The translations under genes and the position numbers were made by a program. The notes beneath the pieces were generated by a model. That model did no database searches and had not been told where the DNA came from. It saw nothing but the letters and a program-made list of their open reading frames with translations. DNA of 64,000 nt from Caldinitratiruptor microaerophilus (GTDB lineage: Bacteria > Bacillota > Sulfobacillia > Symbiobacteriales > ZC4RG38): the NCBI RefSeq assembly GCF_025999835.1, contig NZ_AP025628.1, positions 3,410,001-3,474,000 on the forward strand, in the 5' to 3' direction. Shown here piece after piece: positions 25,339 to 33,673 of the stretch. The stretch's first letter is position 1, and each line of letters opens with the position of its first letter.

Positions 25339-26308
25339 GTGGAACATGGTCCAGGCCCTGCAGAACGCCCTCCGGGTGGCGATGCAGCGCGACCCCGCCG
25401 TGGTGGTCCTGGGCGAGGACGTGGGGGTCAACGGCGGCGTCTTCCGGGTCACCGACGGCCTCTACCAGGAGTTCGGGCCGGAGCGCGTGATCGACACGCC
25501 GCTCGCCGAGGCGGCGATCCTCGGCACGGCCATGGGCATGGCCGTCGCCGGCCTCAAGCCGGTGGCCGAGATCCAGTTCGACGGCTTCGTCGCCCCCGCG
25601 CACGAGCACCTGGTGAACCACATCGCCCGGGTGCGGTGGCGCAGCCGCGGCCGGTTCTCGGCCCCGATGGTCATCCGTGTCCCCTCCTTCGGCGGCATCC
25701 GGGCGCTCGAGCACCATTCCGAGAGCATCGAGGCGTGGTACGTGCACACGCCGGGGCTCAAGGTGGTCGTCCCCTCGACGCCGTACGACGCCAAGGGCCT
25801 GCTCCTGGCGGCCATCGAGGACCCGGACCCGGTGCTGTTCCTCGAGCCCAAGCGCCTCTACCGGGCCTTCCGGGAGGAGGTCCCGGAGGAGTACTACACG
25901 GTGCCGATCGGCCCGGCCCGGGTGGTGCGCGAAGGCCGCCACGTGTCCCTCTTCACGTACGGCTCCATGGTACCGGTGGCGATCGAGGCGGCCGACCGGG
26001 CACGTGAGCAGGGGGTGGAGGTGGAGGTCATCGACCTCCGCACCCTCAGCCCGCTGGACGAGGAGACGATCACGGCCTCCGTGCGGAAGACGGGCCGGGC
26101 GGTCGTGCTGAACGAGGCCCCCCGGCAGGCCGGCCTGGCCGCCGAGATCGCCGCCACCATCAACGACCGGGCGCTCCTGTACCTGGAGGCGCCGGTCGAG
26201 CGGGTCACGGGCTACGACACCCCCATGCCGTACCTGCTGAACGAGGACCTGTACCTGCCCGATGCCGACCGGGTCCTGGAAGCGATCACGGCCGTCCACG
26301 CATACTAG
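25331..26308 (+). CDS. pdhB: Pyruvate dehydrogenase E1 component, beta subunit
   Basis: The 325-residue transketolase-like subunit starts at GTG 25331, overlapping pdhA by 8 bp. Typical E1-beta motifs are VVVLGEDVGVNGGVFRVTDG, TPLAEAAILGTAMGMAVAG, GLKVVVPSTPYDAKGLLLAA and EVIDLRTLSPLDEETI. It completes the thiamine diphosphate site at the heterotetramer interface. The order alpha-beta-E2-E3 is the standard arrangement of Gram-positive PDH operons. Confidence 0.93.
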   Translation: MPKWNMVQALQNALRVAMQRDPAVVVLGEDVGVNGGVFRVTDGLYQEFGPERVIDTPLAEAAILGTAMGMAVAGLKPVAEIQFDGFVAPAHEHLVNHIARVRWRSRGRFSAPMVIRVPSFGGIRALEHHSESIEAWYVHTPGLKVVVPSTPYDAKGLLLAAIEDPDPVLFLEPKRLYRAFREEVPEEYYTVPIGPARVVREGRHVSLFTYGSMVPVAIEAADRAREQGVEVEVIDLRTLSPLDEETITASVRKTGRAVVLNEAPRQAGLAAEIAATINDRALLYLEAPVERVTGYDTPMPYLLNEDLYLPDADRVLEAITAVHAY

Positions 26309-26332
26309 GCCACAGTCCGGGAGGCAGGCGTC

Positions 26333-27676
26333 ATGGCATACGAGTTCCGCCTCCCCGACGTCGGGGAGGGCCTGCACGAGGCCGAGATCGTGCGCTGGCT
26401 CGTGAAGGAGGGGGACATGGTCGCGGAAGACCAGCCCCTCGTCGAGGTGCAGACGGACAAGGTCACCACGGAGATCCCGTCGCCCGTGGCCGGCCGCGTG
26501 GTCCGGCTCGCGGGCCAGCCCGGCGACGTGGTCGAGGTCGGCAGCGTCATCGTCGTGCTGGAACCGGTGGGGGCCGCCGCGCCCGCGGCCGAGCCGGCAC
26601 CCGGGGCCGCTGCCGTGGCACCGGTGAACGGCGCGGCGGCCGCCCCGCGGGACGGTGAGCCGCTCTCGCCCCCGGCTCCGTCGGTCCCCGGTGCCGTCCC
26701 GGCGGGCCGTCCCATCGCCACCCCGGCCATCCGGCGGCGGGCGCGGGAGATGGGCATCGACCTGCGCCAGGTGCGCGGCACGGGACCCGCCGGGCGGATC
26801 ACCGCGGCCGACCTGGAGGCCGTCGCCGCCGGGCGGGGGGTCGCCGCGGCGGCACCGGCCGCTCCAGCCCTGGTTGCCACTGCCCCGGAAGCACCGGCCG
26901 TTCAGACCCCCGCCGCCCCCGCCGCGGCGGCCCCCGCCGGCGAAGCCCAGGCCCCTGCTGCCGGCCCTCGGCCCGGTCAGCGGCTGCCGCTGCGGGGCGT
27001 CCGCCGGGTGATCGCCGAGGCGATGGTGCGTTCCAAGCACACGGCGCCGCACGTCACCGTGATGGACGAGGTCGAGGTGAGCGCCCTCGTCGCCCTCCGG
27101 GAGGAGGCCCGCCGGCTGGCGGAGGCCCGGGGCGTGAAGCTCACCTACCTGCCCTTCGTCGTCAAGGCGGCCGTAGCGGCGCTGAGGGAGTTTCCCTACC
27201 TGAACGCCAGCCTCGACGACGAGCGGCAGGAGATCGTCCTCCACGACCACTACCACATCGGCATCGCCACCGACACCGACGGGGGCCTGATGGTGCCGGT
27301 CGTCAAGGATGCCGACCGCAAGCGGCTCATCGACCTGGCGGCGGAGATCGCCGGCCTGGCCGGGCGGGCCCGGGCGGGCAAGCTCAGCCTGGACGAGCTG
27401 AAGGGCAGCACGTTCACCATCAGCAACATCGGCACGGTGGGCGCGGGGGTCGTCTTCACCCCGGTGATCAATCACCCCGAGGTGGCCATCCTCGGGGTGG
27501 GGACGCTTGCCGAGAAGCCCGTCGTGAAGGACGGCGCCCTGGCCGTGGGCAAGGTCCTGCACCTGAGCCTGTCCTTCGACCACCGGGTGGTCGACGGCGC
27601 CATGGCCGGCCGGTTCCTGCGCCGGGTCATGGACCTCCTGGCCAACCCCACGATGCTCCTCCTGGAGATGATGTAG
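26333..27676 (+). CDS. pdhC: Dihydrolipoamide acetyltransferase (E2) of the pyruvate dehydrogenase complex
   Basis: The 447-residue protein has one N-terminal lipoyl domain (residues 1-80, with the lipoylated Lys in VQTDKVTTEIPSP). An Ala/Pro-rich linker leads to an E3/E1-binding domain at about 122-158 (ATPAIRRRAREMGIDLRQV) and a second linker. The catalytic domain carries SLSFDHRVVDGAMAGRFL with the HRxxDG active-site motif. The linkers are swivelling arms typical for E2. It transfers acetyl groups to CoA and forms the complex core. ATG 26333 lies 24 bp after pdhB. Confidence 0.93.
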   Translation: MAYEFRLPDVGEGLHEAEIVRWLVKEGDMVAEDQPLVEVQTDKVTTEIPSPVAGRVVRLAGQPGDVVEVGSVIVVLEPVGAAAPAAEPAPGAAAVAPVNGAAAAPRDGEPLSPPAPSVPGAVPAGRPIATPAIRRRAREMGIDLRQVRGTGPAGRITAADLEAVAAGRGVAAAAPAAPALVATAPEAPAVQTPAAPAAAAPAGEAQAPAAGPRPGQRLPLRGVRRVIAEAMVRSKHTAPHVTVMDEVEVSALVALREEARRLAEARGVKLTYLPFVVKAAVAALREFPYLNASLDDERQEIVLHDHYHIGIATDTDGGLMVPVVKDADRKRLIDLAAEIAGLAGRARAGKLSLDELKGSTFTISNIGTVGAGVVFTPVINHPEVAILGVGTLAEKPVVKDGALAVGKVLHLSLSFDHRVVDGAMAGRFLRRVMDLLANPTMLLLEMM

Positions 27677-27679
27677 GCC

Positions 27680-29104
27680 GTGGTCATGGGGAGTCTGCGC
27701 ACCCGCACGGAGGTGCTCATCATCGGCGGCGGGACCGGGGGGTACATCGCCGCCGAACACGCGGCCAAGCTGGGCAAGGAGGTCACGCTCGTCGAGGCGG
27801 ACAAGCTGGGTGGCACCTGCCTGCACCACGGCTGCATCCCCTCGAAGGCGCTCATCAGCTCGGCCGACCTCGTGCACCGGTTGCGGGCGGCCGAAGACCG
27901 GGGCATCGTGGCCGCAGAGATCCGGGTCGACGGCCGGAAGCTGCAGGAGTGGAAGCAGAAGGTCCTGAACCGCCTGGAGAGCGGCATCAAGACCCTCATG
28001 AAGGGCGCCGACGTGAACGTCGTCCACGGCCGCGCCCGCCTCACAGGCCCCCGGGAGGCCGTGGTGGAGGGTCCGGACGGGGTGCAGACCTTCACCTTCG
28101 AGCAGTGCATCGTCGCGACCGGGTCGGTGGCGGCCGGGCTGCCGCACCTCCCCTTCGACGGGGAGAGGGTGCTCGACGCCGCCGCGGCCCTTGACCTCGC
28201 CGAACCGCCGGGGCGCCTGGTGGTGGTCGGCGGCGGGTACATCGGGCTGGAGCTCGGTATCCTCTACCGCAAGCTCGGCTCCGAGGTCACGGTGGTCGAG
28301 GCCACCGGCCAGCTCCTCCCCGGTACGGACCCCGACCTGGTGAACGTGCTGATGCGCAAGCTCCGCCGGCTCGGGGTGACGGTGCATCGGAACGCGCGGG
28401 CGGGGACCCTCACCGACGCCGGCCTCGAGGTGCAGCTCGAGGACGGGCGCGCCGAGGTGCTCCCCGCCGACAAGGTGCTGGTCGCCGTGGGGCGGCGGCC
28501 CAACACGGAGGGCCTCGGGCTCGAGGCGGCCGGGGTCGCGCTGGACGAGCGCGGCTTCGTCCGGGTCGACGAGCAGTGCCGCACCCGCGTGCCGCACATC
28601 TTCGCGATCGGCGACGTCGCCGGCGGGCCCCTCCTGGCCCACAAGGCCGGGCACCAGGGACGGGTGGCCGCCGAGGTCATCGCCGGCCGGCCCTCCGCTT
28701 GCGACTGGGCCGCCGTGCCGGCGGTGGTCTTCACCGATCCGGAGATCGCCTGGGCCGGGCTGAGCGAGTCGGAGGCCCGGGAGCGCGGGTACGAGGTGGC
28801 GGTCGGGAAGTTCCTGTACACGGCGTCCGGCCGGGCACTCACGCTCGGCGAGACGGACGGGCTGGTCAAGGTCGTCGCCGACCGGAACACCGGTCTCGTC
28901 CTGGGCATCCACCTCTGCGGCCCCGAGGTGTCCGAGCTGGCCGCCGAGGCCACCCTTGCCCTGGAGATGGGCGCGGTGGTGGAGGACCTGGCGTCGACCA
29001 TCCACCCCCATCCCACTCTCTCCGAAGGGATCGCCGAGGCCTCCCTGGCGCTCGCCCGGGAGGCGATGGCCGCCGCCGCCCGGGAGGTCGCCCGGGCGCG
29101 GTAG
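27680..29104 (+). CDS. pdhD: Dihydrolipoamide dehydrogenase (E3)
   Basis: The protein is 474 residues from GTG 27680 (ATG 27686 is an alternative), 3 bp after pdhC. An FAD-binding GGGTGGYIAAEHAAKLG is followed by the redox-active disulfide GGTCLHHGCIPSKALI. The NAD site is VVGGGYIGLELG, and the C-terminal HPHPTLSEGIAEA carries the catalytic His/Glu pair. The disulfide spacing is CxxxxC as usual for E3, with Leu-His-His-Gly between the cysteines. It reoxidises the lipoyl groups of E2 with NAD+. Confidence 0.93.
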   Translation: MVMGSLRTRTEVLIIGGGTGGYIAAEHAAKLGKEVTLVEADKLGGTCLHHGCIPSKALISSADLVHRLRAAEDRGIVAAEIRVDGRKLQEWKQKVLNRLESGIKTLMKGADVNVVHGRARLTGPREAVVEGPDGVQTFTFEQCIVATGSVAAGLPHLPFDGERVLDAAAALDLAEPPGRLVVVGGGYIGLELGILYRKLGSEVTVVEATGQLLPGTDPDLVNVLMRKLRRLGVTVHRNARAGTLTDAGLEVQLEDGRAEVLPADKVLVAVGRRPNTEGLGLEAAGVALDERGFVRVDEQCRTRVPHIFAIGDVAGGPLLAHKAGHQGRVAAEVIAGRPSACDWAAVPAVVFTDPEIAWAGLSESEARERGYEVAVGKFLYTASGRALTLGETDGLVKVVADRNTGLVLGIHLCGPEVSELAAEATLALEMGAVVEDLASTIHPHPTLSEGIAEASLALAREAMAAAAREVARAR

Positions 29105-29124
29105 CTGGGGTCCGGGAAGCGCGA

Positions 29125-29202
29125 GGCGACGGGACTTCGCGGCGGGCCAGGAGCGTTCGCCCTCAGGGCGGATTCCCGGCCCGGACGCCTTGTCCCGTCG
29201 CC
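29125..29202. other. Three-tier self-complementary structure after pdhD
   Basis: An 11-bp outer stem GGCGACGGGAC (29125-29135) / GTCCCGTCGCC (29192-29202) encloses CGGGCC (29143-29148) / GGCCCG (29178-29183) and an inner hairpin CGCCC-TCA-GGGCG (29158-29170). It begins 20 bp after the pdhD stop. There is no T-run. It may stabilise or end the pdh transcript, or be a small structured RNA. Confidence 0.5.
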
Positions 29203-29303
29203 ATTCATCAGGATGCCCGTGTGCCGCCGGGGTCATACGCGCGACCTGGCCTTCCCGCCGCCCACCTGCCTCCCGTACCGCCCAGCGGTGCCCGGCCGAA
29301 ATG

Positions 29304-29321
29304 AATACCCCTATAGGTATT
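29304..29321. promoter_or_regulatory. CsoR/CstR-like operator upstream of the sulfide:quinone oxidoreductase
   Basis: AATACCCCTATAGGTATT has AATACC/GGTATT arms around a 6-bp centre. ATACC...GGTAT palindromes with a C/G-rich core are typical of CsoR-family (copper or persulfide sensor) operators. CstR controlling sulfide oxidation genes is established in other Bacillota; the assignment here is inference. A TACAAT -10-like hexamer lies at 29354-29359. Confidence 0.5.
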
Positions 29322-29427
29322 TTGGGCGATGGCGGTCTAGGCCGTTCGACCAGTACAATCGGCTCGAACGATACCCCGCATGCATACGCACAGTGGGCGT
29401 CAGAACCGCCAGGGAGGAAGGACGACG

Positions 29428-30567
29428 ATGCCCAGGCTGCTTGTGATCGGAGCAGGGACCGGCGGGCTCATGGTGGCCAACCACGTGGCACGCGCGCTGG
29501 AGCGAGAGCTGGCGGACGGGCGGGTCGCGATCACGGTCCTGTCCGACCGGGACACGTATTTCTACCAGCCCGGCCTGCTCTACGTGCCCTTCGACCTGAT
29601 GCGCCCCTCGGAGCTCACGCGGCCCGTGCGGAGCCTGCTGCACCGGGGGATCCGCTTCGTGCACGACCGGGCGGAGCGGATCGACGCGGCGGCCCGTCGG
29701 GTGCAGACCCGGAGCGGCGCGACCCTGGACTATGACTTCCTGGTGCTCGCCACGGGCTCGGACGTCGACGTCGACAGCGTCCCGGGGCTCGCTGCCGGCG
29801 GGCACTGGTTCTACACGCTCGACGGCGCCCTGCGGCTGCGCGAGGCGTTGCGCCGGTTCCAGGGCGGCCGCCTGGTGATGGCCGTCGGGCTGCCCCACAA
29901 GTGTCCGGTGGCGCCCCTGGAGTTCACCTTCATGTTCGACGAGTGGACGCGGCGCCGCGGCATCCGGGACAAGACGGAGATCGTCTACACGTTCCCGATC
30001 AACCGGGCGCACAGCATCGAGGCCGTGGGCATCTGGGCGGCCGAGGAGTTCGAGCGGCGCGGGATTCAGCTCGAAACCTTCTTCAACCTGGAGGAGGTCG
30101 ACCCCGACGCCCGGGAGGTGCGCAGCCTCGAGGGCACGTCCTTCCGGTACGACCTGCTGGTGGCCATTCCGCCCCACAAGGGCGACCGGGTGCACAAGGA
30201 GTCCGGGCTGGGCGAGCAGGGCAACTGGCTGCCCACGGACCGCCACACCCTCAACCTCAAGGACCACCCGGAGATCTTCGTGGTCGGCGACGCCACGAAC
30301 CTGCCGGTGTCCAAGGCGGGGTCGGTCGCCCACTTCGAGGCCGAGGTCGTGGCGGAGAACCTCATCAACCTCCTCACCGGCGAGCCGCCGTCGCACCTCT
30401 ACGACGGCAAGGTGTTCTGCTTCCTCGAGGCCGGGCTGGACAAGGCCACCTTCATCCAGTTCGACTACGACCACCCGCCGGTCGTCGCCCCGCCCACCCA
30501 GGCGGTTCACTGGTTCAAGCAGACATACAACCGGGTGCACTGGCTGAACCTGCAGGCCATCGTCTAG
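29428..30567 (+). CDS. Sulfide:quinone oxidoreductase-like FAD/NAD(P) oxidoreductase
   Basis: The protein is 379 residues from ATG 29428, behind AGGGAGGAAGG. It is a two-dinucleotide-fold flavoprotein with an N-terminal FAD motif GAGTGGLMVANHVA. Features of the SQR group are the cysteine in GLPHKCPVAPLEF (Cys159), the C-terminal FCFLEAG (Cys331) and VVGDATNLPVSKAGSVAHFE near the FAD. Cys159 and Cys331 correspond to the pair that carries polysulfide in SQR. It should oxidise sulfide to persulfide or polysulfide at the membrane and feed the quinone pool. The DUF1641 neighbour is the usual partner. Confidence 0.88.
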   Translation: MPRLLVIGAGTGGLMVANHVARALERELADGRVAITVLSDRDTYFYQPGLLYVPFDLMRPSELTRPVRSLLHRGIRFVHDRAERIDAAARRVQTRSGATLDYDFLVLATGSDVDVDSVPGLAAGGHWFYTLDGALRLREALRRFQGGRLVMAVGLPHKCPVAPLEFTFMFDEWTRRRGIRDKTEIVYTFPINRAHSIEAVGIWAAEEFERRGIQLETFFNLEEVDPDAREVRSLEGTSFRYDLLVAIPPHKGDRVHKESGLGEQGNWLPTDRHTLNLKDHPEIFVVGDATNLPVSKAGSVAHFEAEVVAENLINLLTGEPPSHLYDGKVFCFLEAGLDKATFIQFDYDHPPVVAPPTQAVHWFKQTYNRVHWLNLQAIV

Positions 30568-30614
30568 GTCAGGCGATCTCCGCCGGGCCGGCACCCCAGG
30601 GAGGCGCACGCCCC

Positions 30615-31181
30615 ATGGAAGAGCGCGAAGTGCAATCGACCCCGACCGGGCTGGCCGCCGAGCTGGCGACGGTCGCCGAAGCCGCCCGGGCCGCCGCCAC
30701 CCCGGCGATGGTGGACCGGCTCGCGGTGATGGCGGAGCGGGCCGTCACCGCCCTCGACGTCCTGGCGAGCCCGGAGGTCCTCGATCTCCTGGTGCAGCTC
30801 AAGGCCGCGGCCCCGGCCCTGAACCGGGCGCTGGGGCGCCTGGTGCCCCTGATCGAGTCGGGCGGGCTGGACGACCTCCTGGACCTCGTCGAGGTCTTGC
30901 GGGCGGTCAAGGCCTCCGCGACCGATGGGATGATCGCCCGGGCCGGGGACAAGATCAACCGGGGCCTGGAGCTCCTCGACGCGATCATGCAGCTCAAGAT
31001 CACCCACCGGCTGCCGGAGCTCCTGGCCGCCATCGACGACGCCGCCCGGGATGCGGAGCAGAACCAGGAGTTCCTCAGCCCGCTGGCCGTGCTGGCGGCG
31101 CCGCGGGAGAAGGAGATCCAGCACGTCATGCGGTTCATGCTGGCCCTCGCTCGCCGCCTGCCGGCCGCGTTGCAGTCGTAG
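30615..31181 (+). CDS. DUF1641 domain protein, SQR-associated
   Basis: The protein is 188 residues from ATG 30615. It is almost wholly alpha-helical and Leu/Ala-rich, with two helical repeats (LASPEVLDLLVQLKAAAPALN, then GLDDLLDLVEVLRAVKASATD), matching DUF1641. Such proteins are regularly encoded beside sulfide:quinone oxidoreductases and formate dehydrogenase subunits; a membrane-docking or chaperone role is presumed but unproved. It follows the SQR gene by 47 bp in the same direction. Confidence 0.8.
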   Translation: MEEREVQSTPTGLAAELATVAEAARAAATPAMVDRLAVMAERAVTALDVLASPEVLDLLVQLKAAAPALNRALGRLVPLIESGGLDDLLDLVEVLRAVKASATDGMIARAGDKINRGLELLDAIMQLKITHRLPELLAAIDDAARDAEQNQEFLSPLAVLAAPREKEIQHVMRFMLALARRLPAALQS

Positions 31182-31232
31182 GGAGGGCCGGGCCTGTTCC
31201 GAGCCTGCCGGCTGGGGCCCGGATGAGCCATT

Positions 31233-31266
31233 CGGTGCGCGGCAACGCCTGCGTTGCCGCGCACCG
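31233..31266. terminator. 15-bp perfect hairpin between DUF1641 and perR genes
   Basis: CGGTGCGCGGCAACG (31233-31247) pairs perfectly with CGTTGCCGCGCACCG (31252-31266) around CCTG. An outer pair GTTCCGA (31196-31202) / TCGGAAC (31272-31278) extends the structure. No T-run follows, so a terminator role is likely but not certain. Confidence 0.5.
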
Positions 31267-31337
31267 GCGCTTCGGAACACAGGACCGCCGCCGTACGGGG
31301 GGTCGGTATGGGGATGGCACGAAGCGGCCGGACCGAG

Positions 31338-31358
31338 TATAATTGAGAACGAGTATCG
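31338..31358 (+). promoter_or_regulatory. perR promoter -10 with overlapping operator-like element
   Basis: A perfect TATAAT (31338-31343) is followed after 4 bp by AACGAGTATCG (31348-31358), the 11-mer shared with the pdh promoter. No strong -35 is visible (TGGCAC at 31315-31320 would give 17-bp spacing). The position suggests autoregulation. Confidence 0.55.
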
Positions 31359-31398
31359 GGGCTGAAAGACATGCTCACCGGAGGGGAGGTGTGGCACG

Positions 31399-32046
31399 TT
31401 GGCGCGCCCCAGCCGCGAGGAGCGCTACCAGGAGCTCTGCGACGCCCTGGAGGCAGCGGGCCTGAAGCTGACCAATCAGCGCCGGGCCATCTGCGCCGCA
31501 CTCGCCAGCATGACCACCCACCCCACCGTGTATGAGGTCCACGAGTACCTGCGCACGTACCACCCCACCGTCAGCCGGGCCACCGTCTACAACACCCTGA
31601 CGGCCCTGCGGGACCTCGGGCTGGTGGCGGAGATCGGGCCGGCCGGGGACGGGGCGATGCACTACGAGCTCAATCCGGACCCGCACCTGAACCTGGTCTG
31701 CGTGCGCTGCCACCGCATCGTCGACCTGCCGGGGAGCCAGCTCCAGCTCGACTCCCTGGTCCGCAACTCCGGCTTCCGCGTCACCGGCGCGCGCCTGGCG
31801 CTGTACGGCTACTGTCCGTCGTGCCAGCGGCAGCTGGGGTGGGCGGTGGAGCAGGCGTCGCCGGCAGCCGACCCCTTCGCGGCCGAGCCTGCCGGTCACC
31901 CGCCTGCCGGCGCGAACGGCCAGGGCAGCCCGAACGGTCCCGGGGCAGGCGGCAAGCCCGCCCACCGCGTGCCGGCGCAGGTGCTCCTCCGGGCGGCGGC
32001 CCGCAGGAGCCCGATCAAGCTCCGGATGCGCTCCCGGCCGTCGTGA
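31399..32046 (+). CDS. perR: PerR/Fur-family metalloregulator with unusual C-terminal tail
   Basis: TTG at 31399 follows GGAGGGGAGGTG. Residues 1-145 are a Fur-family repressor: winged helix GLKLTNQRRAICAALAS and SRATVYNTLTALRDLGLV, regulatory segment MHYELNPDPHLNLVC, and two CxxC pairs (CVRC, CPSC) for structural zinc. The Asp in HRIVDLPG replaces the Glu of classical Fur, a PerR-like trait. The last 60-70 residues are a Pro/Gly/Ala-rich, Arg-ending tail; the family normally ends near residue 150. The window contains a PerR-type 7-1-7 box in front of the metal ATPase. PerR is inferred over Fur. Confidence 0.82.
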   Translation: MARPSREERYQELCDALEAAGLKLTNQRRAICAALASMTTHPTVYEVHEYLRTYHPTVSRATVYNTLTALRDLGLVAEIGPAGDGAMHYELNPDPHLNLVCVRCHRIVDLPGSQLQLDSLVRNSGFRVTGARLALYGYCPSCQRQLGWAVEQASPAADPFAAEPAGHPPAGANGQGSPNGPGAGGKPAHRVPAQVLLRAAARRSPIKLRMRSRPS

Positions 32047-32085
32047 TCCCGAAGCTTCACCGAAGTGCCGCACATACGGCTCTGT

Positions 32086-32112
32086 AACGGCCGCCCCACG
32101 CGGGCGGCCGTT
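32086..32112. terminator. Bidirectional hairpin between convergent perR and M32 genes
   Basis: AACGGCCGCCC (32086-32096) and GGGCGGCCGTT (32102-32112) form a perfect 11-bp stem with a 5-base loop, 39 bp after perR and 43 bp after the end of the peptidase gene. There is no T-run on either strand. Confidence 0.55.
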
Positions 32113-32155
32113 GACGCGCACGGGACCCCGGCCCCGGGCCGGCGCGGCCGCGCCA

Positions 32156-33673
32156 CTACAGCTCGTACAGCTCGCCGTACTTGTGGCGGAGGTAGAGGAG
32201 GTAAGGCTCGGGGTCGAGGTGCTGCCCGGTGGCCCGCTGGACAAGCTCGTCCGGGGTGAACTTCGCCCCGTGGGCGTGCACGTGCTCCCGCAGCCAGCCG
32301 AGGAGCGTGCCGAAGTCGCCCCGGCGCACCTGATCGGGGATCTCCGGGTGGGCCGCCCGCGCCGCATCCCACAGCTGCGCGCTGATCACGTTGCCGAGGG
32401 TGTAGCTCGGGAAGGTGGCGAAGCCCCCCCACGCCCAGTGGATGTCCTGCAGCGCGCCCTCGAGGTCGTCGGCGGGGGTGAGCCCCAGGTATGCCCGCAT
32501 CTTCTCGGCCCAGGCACCGGGTACCTCGGCGGCCGGGAGGTCGCCGTCCAGGAGGGCGCGCTCGATCTCGAACCGCAGGATGATGTGCAGGTTGTACGTG
32601 ACCTCGTCGGCATCCGTCCGGATGAGGCTGGGGCCTGCGGCGTTCACGAGCCGGTACGCCTCCTCCGGGCGGAGTTCGGCGAGAGCGGGGAAGTGCTGCC
32701 GGGCCCGGGGCAGGTAGTACTCCCAGAATTCCCGGGACCGCCCGACGAGGTTCTCCCAGAGGCGAGACTGCGACTCGTGGACCCCGCCGGAGGCGCCACC
32801 TGCCAGGGGGGTGCCCTCGAACTCGGCCGGGATGCCCTGGTTGTACAGGGCGTGGCCGCCTTCGTGCAGCACGGTGAATACCGTGTTGTGGAGGTTCAGG
32901 CCGTTCGGCCGCACGGTCAGGCGAACGTCGCCGACGGAGAACATCGTGGTGAACGGGTGGACCGACCGGTCGAGGCGGCCGCGGCGGAAGTCGAACCCGA
33001 TGTCCCGGAGGAGGCTCTGGCACATCTCCCAGATGGCCCCTTCCGACCCGGCCGGCGCGACCACGCCTTCCGGACCCGGCCGGCGAGGCTTCTCCGCGAT
33101 GGCCTGCACGAGCGGTACCTGCACTTCCCGCAGGCGGCCGAAGAGGCGCTCCAGCGCCCTTGTGGTCACCCCCGGCTCGCTCTGGTCGAGCAAGGCGTCG
33201 TAGCGCGTCTCCGCGTACCCGAGAGCCTCGGTGAGCTCGACTTCCAGGGCGACCAGGTCGGCGAAGGGGCCGGCGAAGGTGGCGAACCGGCGCTCCTCCC
33301 GGGCCTGGAGCCACGCGTCGAAGGCCCGGGTCCTGGCCCGGGAGAGGCGATGGACCAGGTCCTGCGGCACGCGCCGCGCCCGGTCGTACTCCCGGCGGGT
33401 CACCCGGATGAGGCTGGCCTCCGCGCTGCCCTGCTCGAGGCCCTTTGCCCAGCCGTCCAGCCGGTCCAGGAGTTCGCCGATGTCCGGGCGTGTGAAGCGC
33501 TCGTGCGCCACGCGTTCGAGGGTGGCCAGCTGCTCGCCCCGGGCGCTTGCGCCCCCCGGCGGCATGTAGCACTGCTGGTCCCACGAAAGCACCGCCGCGG
33601 CCCGCTGGAGATCGTCCACCTCCCGGAGGATCTCCAGCAATTTCCCGTACGCTTCCGGATGGCCTTGCGACAC
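32156..33673 (-). CDS. Carboxypeptidase Taq (M32 metallocarboxypeptidase)
   Basis: This 505-residue cytoplasmic zinc carboxypeptidase has the HEGGH metal-binding motif at His270-Glu271-His274 inside LHEGGHALYNQG. The family-specific LSWDQQCYMPPGGASARGEQ lies near the N terminus, with VHPFTTMFSVGDVRLT and ESQSRLWENLVGRS further on. Length equals the usual 490-510. ATG at 33673. Members release C-terminal residues other than Pro and are frequent in thermophiles. Single gene, divergent from the P1B ATPase. Confidence 0.94.
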   Translation of the reverse strand: MSQGHPEAYGKLLEILREVDDLQRAAAVLSWDQQCYMPPGGASARGEQLATLERVAHERFTRPDIGELLDRLDGWAKGLEQGSAEASLIRVTRREYDRARRVPQDLVHRLSRARTRAFDAWLQAREERRFATFAGPFADLVALEVELTEALGYAETRYDALLDQSEPGVTTRALERLFGRLREVQVPLVQAIAEKPRRPGPEGVVAPAGSEGAIWEMCQSLLRDIGFDFRRGRLDRSVHPFTTMFSVGDVRLTVRPNGLNLHNTVFTVLHEGGHALYNQGIPAEFEGTPLAGGASGGVHESQSRLWENLVGRSREFWEYYLPRARQHFPALAELRPEEAYRLVNAAGPSLIRTDADEVTYNLHIILRFEIERALLDGDLPAAEVPGAWAEKMRAYLGLTPADDLEGALQDIHWAWGGFATFPSYTLGNVISAQLWDAARAAHPEIPDQVRRGDFGTLLGWLREHVHAHGAKFTPDELVQRATGQHLDPEPYLLYLRHKYGELYEL

